From Calycina herbarum (taxonomy: Eukaryota > Ascomycota > Leotiomycetes > Helotiales > Pezizellaceae): a stretch of DNA of 64,000 nucleotides. Positions 63,201 through 64,000 of this stretch are shown here, piece after piece; the first letter of the stretch is position 1, and every line of letters starts with the position of its first letter. The stretch spans positions 558,001 to 622,000 of the forward strand of contig LLEY01000011.1 in assembly GCA_001414485.1 (NCBI GenBank). The letters run 5' to 3'. Made by a program: the position numbers and the translations under genes. Below the pieces are notes generated by a model that searched no databases, had not been told where the DNA came from, and saw only the letters and a list, made by a program, of their open reading frames with translations.

Positions 63201-64000
63201 CCTAGCGTCTTAGAAGAGGTGGCGCTAACCTCGTTCTAGCCTTAAAGTTATAATTACAAGCCTATATAATTACATTAACTAAAGGTTATTATTTAAGCCT
63301 TCTAATTAATATCTAGATTATATTCCTTAATCTATAGTATACTAAGTATTACTTCCTTGTTTCCTATTTTAATAATATCGAATTATATATCTAAGTAATA
63401 TCCTTTAATAGTAATACTTATTAGAATAGTTTACTAGTCGATAATTCTATCCTAGTATATAACGTCTATTCTATTAACTACTCCTAAGTAATATAGCCTT
63501 ATACCTTTAATTAAGATATTCAGCTTCTTCTAAGCTATTAGAGAAAGGAAATTACTTATTACTCTTAAATTAATTAAGACTTAGAGTTCCTTTCCTCTTA
63601 TCTTTGCTATTACTATAAGTTGATTTTCTCTAGAGATAGCGTTTAATTCTTTAATTATTAGTTAGTAGAGTTCTCTCTATACCAACTCCGTTTCTTAATC
63701 TATATTATATTCGTTTATCTCTTAGAAGATTATACTAAATAATTTTCTATTTCTTAATTCTTAAAATATAACTCTAACTTTTCCGATTAAAGCAACTATA
63801 GTATACTAGCCTCTTATTTCTAGTATAGCTTCCTTACTATTAGGTAGCGTACCTAAAAAACTAGGTTTAGAGCGTTCTATAAAGTCGTTAGAACCCTACT
63901 ATTACTATAAGCTGGTTTCTTCCTATAGATCTACGACTATCTATATATCTCCTATCTTAGGTATACTAGATAGCTTATTAGATACTATTTATTTTGGTCT

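Larger units (their letters stand above)
59219..64000 (-). mobile_element. Ty3/gypsy chromovirus copy C, 5' part beyond the window
   Basis: The 3' LTR (59219-59664) is followed on the plus strand by ctatctccttcttagc, the reverse of the polypurine tract. Then come the antisense ORF, chromodomain tail, integrase and reverse transcriptase (YLNN at 62567-62578, both catalytic Asp changed), and the protease remnant (LINLRVISNF, Asn codon at 63609-63611). Collinear with copy A. RIP-type stops throughout. Gag and the 5' LTR lie to the right of the window. Confidence 0.85.

Overview
The window looks like a chromosome piece from a filamentous ascomycete (Pezizomycotina). Genes have short introns with GTAAGT-type donors, products are fungal (a NACHT NLR, a Vam7-type SNARE, a Bim1/EB1 homologue, a GH55 glucanase), and long AT-rich blocks of transposons carry the C-to-T / G-to-A damage of repeat-induced point mutation (RIP). 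The class is not certain; a leotiomycete would fit. No bacterial, organellar or viral genome structure is seen.

Layout. 1-24797: a RIP-eroded nest of transposons. A Fot1/pogo DNA transposon (right part at 23397-24795) was split by a chromodomain-type Ty3/gypsy element (B, + strand, 6670-23396). B was in turn split by an inverted relative (A, - strand, 1-6669), a second gypsy family (D, 7103-14450, itself holding a Fot1 copy), another Fot1 copy (15061-16920) and an inverted solo LTR (22519-22965). 24798-29930: a small unmutated island with one four-exon NLR-like gene. 29931-37880: a repeat bounded by 14-bp duplications and carrying a young Ty1/copia element, then AT-rich tandem repeats and an inverted-repeat element that holds a MITE that holds a solo LTR. 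38067-58700: the gene island, with a decayed APH-type kinase gene, about 3.8 kb of non-coding DNA with a spaced 18-bp motif, Vam7, Bim1/EB1, a secreted GH55 beta-1,3-glucanase, a non-coding stretch, and a six-exon gene for an unrecognised basic/acidic protein. 59078-64000: the end of another Fot1-like element split by a third copy (C) of the chromovirus.

The genes do not form a pathway. Vam7 serves vacuolar fusion, Bim1 microtubule plus ends, and GH55 cell-wall glucan turnover. The strongest observations are about the repeats: catalytic aspartates and zinc ligands changed in the same G-to-A / C-to-T sense in separate elements, a coiled-coil-like antisense reading frame kept in three chromovirus copies, and terminal inverted repeats of five pogo-like elements that all hold direct repeats spaced exactly 17 bp. 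All gene models are read by eye from splice signals and frame; none has transcript support.
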